A stretch of DNA of 64,000 nucleotides. Origin: Kiloniellaceae bacterium. GTDB taxonomy: Bacteria; Pseudomonadota; Alphaproteobacteria; Kiloniellales; Kiloniellaceae. The stretch's first letter is position 1. Each line of letters starts with the position of its first letter. The translations under genes and the position numbers were made by a program. Below, in pieces: positions 18,056 through 26,375 of the stretch. The notes below the pieces were generated by a model, which worked only from the letters and a program-made list of their open reading frames with translations, was not told the DNA's origin and did no database searches. Location of the stretch: positions 82,393 to 146,392 of the forward strand of contig JAJFGK010000012.1 of assembly GCA_021776195.1 (NCBI GenBank). The letters run 5' to 3'.

Positions 18056-19309
18056 ATGAGTCTCTATGGCGCGCTATTCACCGGAGTCTCCGGGCTGAAT
18101 GCCCAAAGCAATGCGATTGGCATCATCTCCGACAACATCGCCAATGTGAACACCGTCGGCTACAAGAACATCGAGACACGCTTTTCCTCGCTGGTTACCC
18201 GCGAGGTGACCTTGACCGAGCACTCGCCCGGCGGCGTCCTCTCAAGCCCCTTCTTCGCCATCGATCAGCAGGGCTTGCTGCAGGCCACCTCCAACGTGAC
18301 CGACCTGGCCATCACCGGCGAGGGTTTCTTCGTGGTCAACGAGGACTCCCTGCCTGGCGTCGGCTCCAACTACTTCTTCACCAGGGCCGGACAGTTCACC
18401 GCCGACAAAGACGGGAACCTGCGCAACGCCGCCGGATACTTCTTGCAGGGTTTCGATATCCGCAACGGCAACACCGCGCCTCCCAGCTCCAGTACCTTTT
18501 CGAACCTCTCCACGGTCAATGTAAACAACCTGTCGGGCACGGCGACGGCGACCACCGGGATCGAGCTTGACCTGAACCTGCCGTCGACCGCCGCGGTCAA
18601 CGATGCCTTCACGGTAACGACCCAGGTCTTCGACTCGCTGGGCAATCCGCACGATTTCGACATTACCTTCACCAAGACCGGTACCAACGCCTGGTCTTTC
18701 GCGGCCAACGATCCGACCCTGAGCGGCGTCACCACGGGTACCGCCGCCGGCGCCGGCACCATCGCCTTCAACACCGACGGCACCCCGGGAACAATCACCA
18801 CCACGACGCCCTTTGCCGTCACCGGCTGGACAACCGGCGCCGCCAACTCCTCCCTCACTCTCGACCTGGGCACCGTAAACACCAGCGAGGGCGTGACCCA
18901 GTTCGCCAGCGATTTCACCATCACCAAGATCCTCCAGGATGGTGTCCGCTTCGGCGTTTTCGCCGGCATCAACATCGGCGCCGACGGCATCATCACCGCG
19001 CTGTTCGACAACGGGCAGCAGCGCGACATCTATCACCTGCCGCTGGCGAACTTCCCCAATGTGAACGGCCTGGAACAGACCGGCGGAAACGCCTATCAGC
19101 AAACCGACCGATCCGGCACCTTTCTGCTCAATCTGGTCGGACAGGGCACGGTCGGCTCATTCACGCCCTCGGCACTGGAAGCCTCGACCGTCGATCTCGC
19201 CACCGAGTTCACCAACATGATCGTCACCCAGCGCGCCTATTCGGCCAACGCCCGGGTAATCACGACCGCCGACGACATGCTGGAGGAGTTAATCAGGCTG
19301 CGTCGATAG
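18056..19309 (+). CDS. flgE: Flagellar hook protein FlgE
   Basis: 417 residues. The N-terminal rod/hook motif MSLYGALFTGVSGLNAQSNA with IISDNIANVNTVGYK, the internal TRAGQFTADKDGNLRNAAG and the C-terminal TNMIVTQRAYSANARVITTA are all present. It polymerises into the hook outside the cell after export. Preceded by AAAAGGAG 8 nt upstream. The next gene, sciP, is a regulator rather than an L-ring or rod gene. Confidence 0.96.
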   Translation: MSLYGALFTGVSGLNAQSNAIGIISDNIANVNTVGYKNIETRFSSLVTREVTLTEHSPGGVLSSPFFAIDQQGLLQATSNVTDLAITGEGFFVVNEDSLPGVGSNYFFTRAGQFTADKDGNLRNAAGYFLQGFDIRNGNTAPPSSSTFSNLSTVNVNNLSGTATATTGIELDLNLPSTAAVNDAFTVTTQVFDSLGNPHDFDITFTKTGTNAWSFAANDPTLSGVTTGTAAGAGTIAFNTDGTPGTITTTTPFAVTGWTTGAANSSLTLDLGTVNTSEGVTQFASDFTITKILQDGVRFGVFAGINIGADGIITALFDNGQQRDIYHLPLANFPNVNGLEQTGGNAYQQTDRSGTFLLNLVGQGTVGSFTPSALEASTVDLATEFTNMIVTQRAYSANARVITTADDMLEELIRLRR

Positions 19310-19521
19310 TTCTCTTGATTTCGACTGATCGGGGGCAGCATCGCTGAGGGTGCTGTCCCCGCATCGAAATCGGGACGTGCCGCGACCGGTACGACCGGGC
19401 TTCGAGTGACGATCGCGGCAGTCAATCTAAAATTCGCGACAAATCACCGATTTAGCGTTTTGGTAAGGCGGGGATGGTAGCTTTGCACCATACAACGAGG
19501 AACGAGGACGGAGCTGTTCTC

Positions 19522-19848
19522 ATGTATTCAGACAGCCCAGGTAGGCAAGACACGATTATTGGACCGGCAGGTAAGCCGTTGTCTTTGGACGACCTCCCCG
19601 CGCCCGGGACCAAGCGCTGGGTCGTTCGGCGAAAGGCGGAGGTGGTCACCGCCGTGCGGGCCGGACTGCTCACGCTGGAAGAGGCCTGCGAGCGCTATCA
19701 TCTATCCATGGAGGAGTTCCTGTCTTGGCAGGCTCTGATTGAAAAGCATGGCGTGCGCGGCCTGCGAACAACCCGGTTGCAGCAGTACCGCCGCAAGACA
19801 GCGGACTCCAGCTTTTCCCTTGGTGACGAAGAACTCGCCCGCGCGTAG
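19522..19848 (+). CDS. sciP: SciP-type CtrA inhibitor (DUF1153)
   Basis: 108 residues from the ATG at 19522, which has GGACGGAG upstream; an in-frame ATG at 19474 would add 16 unlikely residues. The core matches the DUF1153/SciP family: TIIGPAGKPLSLDDLPAPGT, KRWVVRRKAEVVTAVRAGLL, TLEEACERYHLSMEEFLSW and GLRTTRLQQYR. In Caulobacter SciP is a small helix-turn-helix protein that binds CtrA and blocks transcription of CtrA targets, including flagellar genes. It is also found beside flagellar genes in other alphaproteobacteria. Confidence 0.88.
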   Translation: MYSDSPGRQDTIIGPAGKPLSLDDLPAPGTKRWVVRRKAEVVTAVRAGLLTLEEACERYHLSMEEFLSWQALIEKHGVRGLRTTRLQQYRRKTADSSFSLGDEELARA

Positions 19849-20041
19849 CCGGCCTGCTTCGATCATTACGATTTGGCGCGAATTGCCAGGCATTTTTTGC
19901 CCGATGCTAGGCAAGAAGTGCCTGGCGTTAACGCCACCTTTACCAGCATCGCCCTAGCATGACCGTAGACGAGCCCGGCTGAGCAATCGATGCCAAAGCC
20001 CGGGCGCCTGACACAACGACTGATAGCCAGGACGGTCAAGC
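19849..20041 (+). promoter_or_regulatory. fliF upstream region with hairpin and palindrome
   Basis: Between sciP and fliF. A 17-nt inverted repeat occupies 19885-19901 and 19910-19926 around an 8-nt loop; two of its 17 pairs become G-U in RNA, so the transcript hairpin is fully paired. Overlapping its end, TGGCGTTAACGCCA at 19923-19936 is a perfect 14-bp palindrome. The hairpin could terminate sciP transcription, and the palindrome could be an operator for the fliF operon. Confidence 0.55.
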
Positions 20042-21745
20042 TTGTACAGTTTTCTAAACACCTTGCGCGGCCTGGGTCCCATGAAGCTGGGTGCCCTGAT
20101 TGCGGTGGCGGCCGGGCTCCTCGCCTTTTTCATCTATTTGACCAGTCGCATCACCACACCGGAGATGGCGCTGCTCTACGGTCAGCTCGAGGCCGAGGAC
20201 AGTGGCGAGATCATCAAGCGCCTCGACGAACTCAAGGTGCCCTACGAGATCAGTCCTGACGGCGCGAAAATCATGGTCAGCAGCGACCAGGTGGCCCGCA
20301 TGCGTGTGATCATGGCCCAGGAGGGCCTGCCGAACGGCGGGTCCATCGGTTATGAGATCTTCGACCGCTCCGACGGTATCGGCACGACCAACTTCGTCCA
20401 GAACATCAACCATGTGCGCGCCCTGGAGGGCGAGCTCTCGCGGACCATTCGCTCCATTGGCGGCGTCAAGAACGCACGGGTCCATCTTGTGCTGCCGCAG
20501 CGTCAGATCTTCAGCCGCGAACGCCAGGACCCCAGCGCGTCGATCGTACTGAACCTGGTTGGCGCCCGCGCATTGGACAAGCAGCAGGTTCTCGCCATCC
20601 AGCACCTGATCAGCGCGGCGGTGCCCGGCCTCAAACCGCAGATGGTCTCCATCGTCGACAGCCACGGCAACCTCCTGGCCCGCCCGGCCGACGAGAACTC
20701 TACCCAGGAACTGGCCTCCAATGCCGACGACATGCGGGTCTCCTACGAGACCCGCACCGCGCGCGTGATCGAAGAGATGCTCGCCCGCTCCCTCGGCCCC
20801 GGGAACGTTAGGGTGCAGGTCGCCGCGGAACTGGACTTCGATCGGGTCACGGAGAACTCCGAGACCTACGATCCCGATGGCCAGGTCGTGCGATCGACCC
20901 AGACCGTGGAAGAAAACTCGGATTCCCAGGACACACAAGCGCCGCCGGTCACGGTTGGCGCCAATCTGCCCAACGCGGGTCAAAACGACACCGACGCCGC
21001 CGGGGCCCAGAGCAGCACCTCCCGCACGGAAGAGACCGTCAACTACGAAATCAGCCGTGTCACCAAGACCCACGTCAAGGAGTCCGGCCTGGTTCGCCGC
21101 CTTTCGGTCGCGGTTATGGTCAATGGCACCACGTCTCTCGATGCCGAAGGCAATAGCGTCTATCAGCCCCGCTCCGACGAAGAGCTGGCGTCAATTGCCA
21201 CGCTGGTTCGCTCGGCCGCCGGTCTGGACGAAGAGAGGGGCGACCGCCTGGAAGTGGCCGACATGCCCTTCGTCGAGATCACCGAAGATCTGGGCGGACC
21301 CACCGATCTCTTTTTCGGTTTCGACCAGCAGGACCTCGTCCGCTTGGCGGAAATCATCGTGCTCGCCCTACTCGGCATCATGGTGTTGCTGTTCGTTGTG
21401 CGGCCAACCGTGGCGCGGCTGCTCGAGAGTGAGGTGGCCGACTTCGAGCGAATCTCCGGCGGCACGCAAACGCTGCCCGATGGCACCGTGGTCAAGACCG
21501 CCTTGGCCGGCCCAGGCGGCGCTCTTGCCCCCTATGACGGTGATGATCGCGAGGGCGGTCACGGACGACAACTCGCGATGCCCAGCGAAGGCAATCTGGC
21601 GGACGAAATCAGCAACGCCATCGATCTCAATCACGTGGAGGGCAGGGTTCGCGAGTCCTCCGTGCGCAAGATTGGCGAGATCATTCAGAAACATCCGGAA
21701 GAAGCAGCCAACATCGTCCGGGCCTGGCTCTATCAGCAGGACTGA
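20042..21745 (+). CDS. fliF: Flagellar MS-ring protein FliF
   Basis: 567 residues from a TTG start; the frame is closed by a TAG 18 nt upstream and no ATG or GTG fits, so TTG is the only sensible start. One N-terminal membrane helix (about 15-35), the RBM domains with GLPNGGSIGYEIFDRSDGIG and QREIFSRERQDPSAS-like region (here RQIFSRERQDPSAS), and a second helix near 437-457 followed by the FliG-binding C-terminus ending AANIVRAWLYQQD. It forms the inner-membrane base of the motor and starts the fliF-fliG-fliH-fliN operon. Confidence 0.96.
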   Translation: MYSFLNTLRGLGPMKLGALIAVAAGLLAFFIYLTSRITTPEMALLYGQLEAEDSGEIIKRLDELKVPYEISPDGAKIMVSSDQVARMRVIMAQEGLPNGGSIGYEIFDRSDGIGTTNFVQNINHVRALEGELSRTIRSIGGVKNARVHLVLPQRQIFSRERQDPSASIVLNLVGARALDKQQVLAIQHLISAAVPGLKPQMVSIVDSHGNLLARPADENSTQELASNADDMRVSYETRTARVIEEMLARSLGPGNVRVQVAAELDFDRVTENSETYDPDGQVVRSTQTVEENSDSQDTQAPPVTVGANLPNAGQNDTDAAGAQSSTSRTEETVNYEISRVTKTHVKESGLVRRLSVAVMVNGTTSLDAEGNSVYQPRSDEELASIATLVRSAAGLDEERGDRLEVADMPFVEITEDLGGPTDLFFGFDQQDLVRLAEIIVLALLGIMVLLFVVRPTVARLLESEVADFERISGGTQTLPDGTVVKTALAGPGGALAPYDGDDREGGHGRQLAMPSEGNLADEISNAIDLNHVEGRVRESSVRKIGEIIQKHPEEAANIVRAWLYQQD

Positions 21746-21788
21746 CATGAGCACCCTCAATACGCCCGGATTGCGAGGATAGACCACG

Positions 21789-22805
21789 ATGCGTATGCAC
21801 GAAGACGCCAGAAACCTGGGGGGCACCGACAAGGCGGCGCTGCTCTTGATGTCGATCGGCGAAGAAAACGCAGCGCGCATCTTCGCCATGATGGAAGACG
21901 ACGAGATCAGAGAGCTCTGTACCCATATGGCGAACCTGGGTCAGGTGAGCTCGGAACTGATCGAACAGCTCTTGGTCGAGTTCGCCGACCAGATCTCTGC
22001 CACGGCCTCGGTCACCGGTAACTTCGACACCACCGAACGCCTCTTGATGAAGGTCCTCGACGGCGAAAAAGTCCAGGGCATCATGGAAGAGATCCGCGGC
22101 CCCGCCGGCCGTACCATGTGGGACAAACTCGGCAATGTGAACGAGATGGTTCTCGCGAACTACCTGAAGAACGAGTACCCGCAGACCGTCGCCGTGGTGC
22201 TGTCCAAGATCAAGTCCGAACATGCGGCGCGGGTGCTTGCAGTGCTGCCGGAGGCCTTCGCGATGGAGGTCGTGATGCGCATGCTGCGCATGGAGTCCGT
22301 GCAGAAGGAAGTTCTGGAGGACGTCGAACGGACCCTGCGCAACGAGTTCATGTCGAACCTTGCAAAGACCAGCCGCCGCGATTCCCATGAACAGATCGCC
22401 GAAATCTTCAACTACCTGGACCGCAGCCTGGAGACCCGGTTCCTCGACTCGCTGGAGGAACGCAATCGCGACTCGGCCGAACGGATCAAGGCGCTGATGT
22501 TCACCTTCGAGGACCTGACCAAGCTCGACCCCGGGGCCATCCAGACTGTCATCGGCGGCGCCGACAAGGCGGTCCTCGCCCTGGCGCTCAAGGGCGCGAC
22601 CGACAGCGTCAAGGACCTCTTCTTCTCCAACATGTCCGAGCGCGCCGCCAAGATGATGAAAGAGGACATGGATTCCAAGGGTGCGGTACGCCTGAAGGAA
22701 GTCGACGAAGCGCAAATGACGCTGGTCAATCAGGCCAAGGAACTCGCCGCCAAGGGCGACATCGTTATCGCCGACAGCAAGGGCGACGACGAGTTGGTCT
22801 ACTAG
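21789..22805 (+). CDS. fliG: Flagellar motor switch protein FliG
   Basis: 338 residues. N-terminal [20 protein letters not shown] binds FliF. The middle [20 protein letters not shown] and the C-terminal torque domain with [40 protein letters not shown] and charged residues [16 protein letters not shown] are present, matching the residues that contact the stator. Spacing to fliF is 43 nt and to fliH 15 nt. Confidence 0.96.
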   Translation: MRMHEDARNLGGTDKAALLLMSIGEENAARIFAMMEDDEIRELCTHMANLGQVSSELIEQLLVEFADQISATASVTGNFDTTERLLMKVLDGEKVQGIMEEIRGPAGRTMWDKLGNVNEMVLANYLKNEYPQTVAVVLSKIKSEHAARVLAVLPEAFAMEVVMRMLRMESVQKEVLEDVERTLRNEFMSNLAKTSRRDSHEQIAEIFNYLDRSLETRFLDSLEERNRDSAERIKALMFTFEDLTKLDPGAIQTVIGGADKAVLALALKGATDSVKDLFFSNMSERAAKMMKEDMDSKGAVRLKEVDEAQMTLVNQAKELAAKGDIVIADSKGDDELVY

Positions 22806-22820
22806 GAGGTACGCCAGGTC

Positions 22821-23672
22821 ATGGCCGCAGCCCAAAAGTTTTTGTTCGATACGGACTTTGCGCTCCCGGACCCGGAGCCCGAAGAGGTCGTCGAGACCTC
22901 CCCTATCGAAAAGCCGGAAAGCGAAATCGCGCCGGAGCCGGAGCTTCCGCCGGCGATCCAGTACAGCGAGGAAGAGTATCAGCAAGCCTGCGCCGAGGCC
23001 CAAGAGCGCGGCCGTGTCGCCGGCCTGGCAGAAGCCAGGGAAGACCGCGAGGAAGCCCAAGCGGCGGCCACGGCACGGCTGCTGCAGCAGTACGACTTTC
23101 TTTTGTCGCAGCAAGAGAAGATTGCCAACCAGCATCAGGACGAGGCGCTGAACATCGCATCGGTTCTGGTACGAAAGCTCTTCCCGCACCTCGCCGCCAA
23201 TCACGGTCTGATCGAGATCGAGGCGATCGTGCGCGATTGCCTCGAGCGGGCCAGGCTCGAACCACGCCTGGTGGTGCGCTGCTCGGACCTCTTTCTTGAC
23301 GACGTCAAACAGTTGGTCGAGAGCATCGTCGGCCAGGTGGGCTATGAAGGACGCGTCGTTTTCCTGTCGGCGCCGGATATGGAGGCCGGCGACCTGAGGG
23401 TCGAGTGGGCCGACGGCGGCGCGGAACGCAATGCCGACGATCAATGGGCGGCAATCGATTCGGTGATCGCCCTGGCCCTGCAGTCGGACGACACCTCGGG
23501 AAGTGACAGCGGGCCCGGCGACAGCCGGTCCGAAACCGACAACGAGCCCGGCGACAGCCGGCCCGAAACCAACGAAATGCCGGATAGCGCCGGCGAAGCC
23601 CCGGCCATGGCCGAAGGCTCCCTGCCCGGCCAGGAAAGCCCGGATCAGTCACCACAAGGAGGTCAGACATGA
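22821..23672 (+). CDS. fliH: Flagellar assembly protein FliH
   Basis: 283 residues. An acidic, Pro/Glu-rich N-terminus is followed by a charged helical region (AEAQERGRVAGLAEAREDRE) with Gly-spaced repeats as in FliH/HrpE, then LNIASVLVRKLFPHLAANHG and the C-terminal FliI-binding domain to about residue 220. The last 60 residues are an unusual acidic tail with two 11-residue repeats (see 23511-23576). FliH regulates the export ATPase FliI, encoded at 34954-36441. The stop overlaps fliN by 4 nt. Confidence 0.85.
   Translation: MAAAQKFLFDTDFALPDPEPEEVVETSPIEKPESEIAPEPELPPAIQYSEEEYQQACAEAQERGRVAGLAEAREDREEAQAAATARLLQQYDFLLSQQEKIANQHQDEALNIASVLVRKLFPHLAANHGLIEIEAIVRDCLERARLEPRLVVRCSDLFLDDVKQLVESIVGQVGYEGRVVFLSAPDMEAGDLRVEWADGGAERNADDQWAAIDSVIALALQSDDTSGSDSGPGDSRSETDNEPGDSRPETNEMPDSAGEAPAMAEGSLPGQESPDQSPQGGQT
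23511..23576 (+). repeat. Two 33-bp in-frame repeats in the fliH tail
   Basis: Two 33-bp units encode GPGDSRSETDN and EPGDSRPETNE, differing at a few positions. They lie in the acidic C-terminal extension of FliH, outside the conserved domain, and look like a local tandem duplication. Confidence 0.75.
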
Positions 23673-24028
23673 CCGATAGCGACGATCTCGATCTGACGGA
23701 TCTGACGGAGGAGGAATCCTCTCAAGAGGCCCAGGACGGCAATGGCGGCAAGGCGACCGAAGAGAAGAAACCGCCGACCAACGCCAGAGAACTGGAAGCC
23801 GTCTATGACATTCCCATTCAGGTCTCGGCGGTGCTCGGCAAGGCCAGCATGCAGGTCTCGCAGCTCTTGAAAATGGGCCGCGGTGCCGTGGTGGAGCTCG
23901 ACCGCAAGGTCGGAGAAGCCATCGATATCTACGTCAACAATCGTCTGGTGGCCCGGGGCGAGGTTGTCGTGGTGGACGAAAGACTGGGCGTGACCATGAC
24001 CGAGATCATCAAGGCAGAGAAGAACTAG
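23669..24028 (+). CDS. fliN: Flagellar motor switch protein FliN
   Basis: 119 residues. After an acidic leader, residues about 43-115 are the SpoA domain: YDIPIQVSAVLGKASMQVSQ, LKMGRGAVVELDRKVGEAID, VARGEVVVVDERLGVTMTEI. It forms the C-ring rim with FliM (not in this window). Translationally coupled to fliH. Confidence 0.96.
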   Translation: MTDSDDLDLTDLTEEESSQEAQDGNGGKATEEKKPPTNARELEAVYDIPIQVSAVLGKASMQVSQLLKMGRGAVVELDRKVGEAIDIYVNNRLVARGEVVVVDERLGVTMTEIIKAEKN

Positions 24029-24059
24029 AACATAGAAGGCCGGGTTCGGAACAAACACC

Positions 24060-24896
24060 ATGACTGACGCGACAACCACAGCAGATGCGACCATAGCGTC
24101 GGCCTCACGGCCGCGGCTGGCGCCCGGCCTCGATCTGGCGACTCTCTTGGGAGTCTTCGGGGCCTTTGCGGTGATCGCCATCGCGATGGTCCTGGGAGGA
24201 TCGGTCGACGCCTTCTTCAACCTGCCATCGGTCCTGATCGTTATTGTCGGCACCTTCCTCGTCACCACCGTGTCCTTCACGCTCGACGAGGTCGTGCGCG
24301 CCCAGGGTGTGATGCTGCGGGCGGCACTCTACACCTGCGAGGAACCGGCGCACGCCGCGCATCAGGTCCTTTATCTGGCAGACTACGCACGCAAGAAGGG
24401 CAAGTTGAAGCTGCAGCACATCATCGAGGATTTCCACCAGAACGATTTCCTGTACCGGGGTGTATCGATGGTGGTCGACGGCATGCCGACCGAGGAGCTC
24501 GCGCGGGTCCTGCAGCGGGAAACCGAGGCGACTCACGCCCGCCATCAGCGCTCGGCCGGAATCCTGCGACGCGCCGGCGAAGTGGCCCCCGCCATGGGCC
24601 TGATCGGCACCCTGGTCGGTCTGGTCCACATGCTGGGCAACCTGGAGGATCCCTCGAAGATCGGCCCCAGTATGGCTGTCGCCCTGCTGACGACCTTCTA
24701 TGGCGCTGTCCTGGCCAACATGGTCTTCACGCCGCTGGCGACCAAGCTGGAGCGCAATGCCCAGGTCGAGGCGAGCGTCAATCTGATCTACTGCCTGGGC
24801 GCGGCCTCGATAAGCCGCCAGGAGAATCCGCGCCGGCTGGAGATGATGATCAACACCACCCTGCCGCCCGGCGACAGGGTCAGTTACTTCGAATAG
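24060..24896 (+). CDS. motA: Flagellar motor stator protein MotA-like (MotA/TolQ/ExbB family)
   Basis: 278 residues with four membrane helices: two near the N-terminus (about 23-45 and 50-72) and two after the cytoplasmic loop (about 178-200 and 210-232). The loop carries the charged MotA residues (RETEATHARHQRSAGILRRA), and VAPAMGLIGTLVGLVHML is the helix-3 signature. It resembles the PomA/MotA subgroup found inside alphaproteobacterial flagellar operons. No MotB partner is encoded in the window, so the peptidoglycan-binding half must lie elsewhere. Confidence 0.88.
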   Translation: MTDATTTADATIASASRPRLAPGLDLATLLGVFGAFAVIAIAMVLGGSVDAFFNLPSVLIVIVGTFLVTTVSFTLDEVVRAQGVMLRAALYTCEEPAHAAHQVLYLADYARKKGKLKLQHIIEDFHQNDFLYRGVSMVVDGMPTEELARVLQRETEATHARHQRSAGILRRAGEVAPAMGLIGTLVGLVHMLGNLEDPSKIGPSMAVALLTTFYGAVLANMVFTPLATKLERNAQVEASVNLIYCLGAASISRQENPRRLEMMINTTLPPGDRVSYFE

Positions 24897-24951
24897 TGGA
24901 TTTGGAAAGACCGGGTTCAGTCATGCAACAGCCTAGATTTGGAGAGAAGGC

Positions 24952-26337
24952 ATGAGACTTCTCATAGTAGGATCACTCGATGGCCACATCGTCACTGCCG
25001 GCAAGATTGCGCTGGAACGTGGTGCCAAGGTCGCCCACTCCGACGACATAGATGGGGCCCTGACAGCCCTACGGGCCGGCCAAGGCGCGGACCTGGTCAT
25101 GGTCGATGTCGGTCTCGATATCGGGCGCATGATCGTGAGTCTCGAAACGGAGCGTATCCACGTCACCGTGGTCGCCTGTGGCATCGATGCCAGCCCCAAG
25201 CAGGCAGCCGCCGCGATCCGGGCCGGAGCGAAGGAATATGTCCCGCTGCCGCCCGACGCGGAACTGATCGCCGCCGTCCTGGCCGCCGTCGCCGAAGAGA
25301 CCAATGCCCTGATCTTCCGCGACCCGGCGATGAACAAGGTGCTTCGCCTGGCCGAACAGGTCGCCTCATCGGATGCGTCGGTCATGATTACCGGCGAATC
25401 CGGAACCGGCAAGGAGGTCATGGCACGCTTCATTCACAGCAAGTCGAAGCGTGCGCACCACAGCTTCATTTCGGTCAACTGCGCGGCCATTCCGGAAAAT
25501 CTCCTGGAATCGGAGCTCTTCGGCCACGAAAAGGGCGCCTTCACCGGGGCGGTCTCGCGGCGCATCGGCAAGTTCGAGGAAGCCAACGGCGGAACCCTGC
25601 TGCTCGATGAAATCTCGGAAATGCATCCCCGCCTGCAGGCCAAGCTGCTGCGCGCGGTCCAGGAGCGCGAAATCGACCGGGTCGGTGGAAGTCAGCCGAC
25701 CAAGGTCGATATTCGCCTGTTGGCGACGTCCAACCGCAACCTGGAGGAGGAGGTTCGCAAGGGCAATTTCCGCGAGGATCTATACTACCGCCTCAATGTC
25801 GTGAATATCGATCTTCCGCCGCTGCGCGAACGCAGCCAGGACGTCATCATCCTGGCCGAACACTTTGCCAACAAGTACGCCGAGGCCAACGGCTTTCCGC
25901 CCCCGACCCTGGCGCCCTCGGCTGTCGCCGCGCTTCAGCGCCATCATTGGCGCGGCAACGTGCGTGAACTCGAGAACACCATGCATCGGGCGATCCTGCT
26001 GTTTCAAGACGGTGTCATCGAGGCCGAACATGTGGTGCTGACAGGCACCAGTCTCGCGCCGCTGGTCAAGGCCGCCGGCCAGACCGCTCCGACCGGCGAC
26101 GAGGCGGACGCCAGCGAGAACGAAGAAGCCAACACCAAGACCCTGGTCGGACGAACGGTGGCCGATGTCGAGAAGGATCTGATCCTGGAGACCCTCAACC
26201 ACTGCTTTGGCAATCGTACCCACGCGGCCAACATTCTCGGTATTTCGATCCGCACGCTGCGCAACAAGTTGAAGCTCTACAACCAGGAAGGAATTGCGGT
26301 TCCCTCGCCCGGCGAGGGCGAACGGACCTTCGCGTGA
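24952..26337 (+). CDS. flbD: Sigma-54-dependent flagellar transcription activator FlbD
   Basis: 461 residues. The N-terminal about 115 residues are a receiver-like fold lacking the usual acidic pair (VGSLDG instead of VDDD) and the conserved Lys near residue 98. An AAA+ domain follows, with Walker A GESGTGKE (148-155), GAFTGA sigma-54 contact loop (195-200) and arginine-finger region [11 protein letters not shown]. The C-terminal Fis-like helix-turn-helix is [20 protein letters not shown]. It should activate the sigma-54 promoters before the flagellins and second fliS. A missing phosphorylation apparatus fits FlbD, which in Caulobacter is regulated by FliX. Confidence 0.93.
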   Translation: MRLLIVGSLDGHIVTAGKIALERGAKVAHSDDIDGALTALRAGQGADLVMVDVGLDIGRMIVSLETERIHVTVVACGIDASPKQAAAAIRAGAKEYVPLPPDAELIAAVLAAVAEETNALIFRDPAMNKVLRLAEQVASSDASVMITGESGTGKEVMARFIHSKSKRAHHSFISVNCAAIPENLLESELFGHEKGAFTGAVSRRIGKFEEANGGTLLLDEISEMHPRLQAKLLRAVQEREIDRVGGSQPTKVDIRLLATSNRNLEEEVRKGNFREDLYYRLNVVNIDLPPLRERSQDVIILAEHFANKYAEANGFPPPTLAPSAVAALQRHHWRGNVRELENTMHRAILLFQDGVIEAEHVVLTGTSLAPLVKAAGQTAPTGDEADASENEEANTKTLVGRTVADVEKDLILETLNHCFGNRTHAANILGISIRTLRNKLKLYNQEGIAVPSPGEGERTFA

Positions 26338-26375
26338 ACGAGACCGCACGACCAGTAACGGCGGGTTAGCCAGAC

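Noticed and set aside
21681..23444. 587-codon minus-strand frame opposite fliG and fliH
   Set aside because: Antisense shadow; both plus-strand genes have strong family motifs and tight operon spacing.
24060..24896. ExbB/TolQ rather than MotA
   Set aside because: Size, charged loop and location inside the fliF-flhA operon favour MotA; no TolR/ExbD-like neighbour is present.
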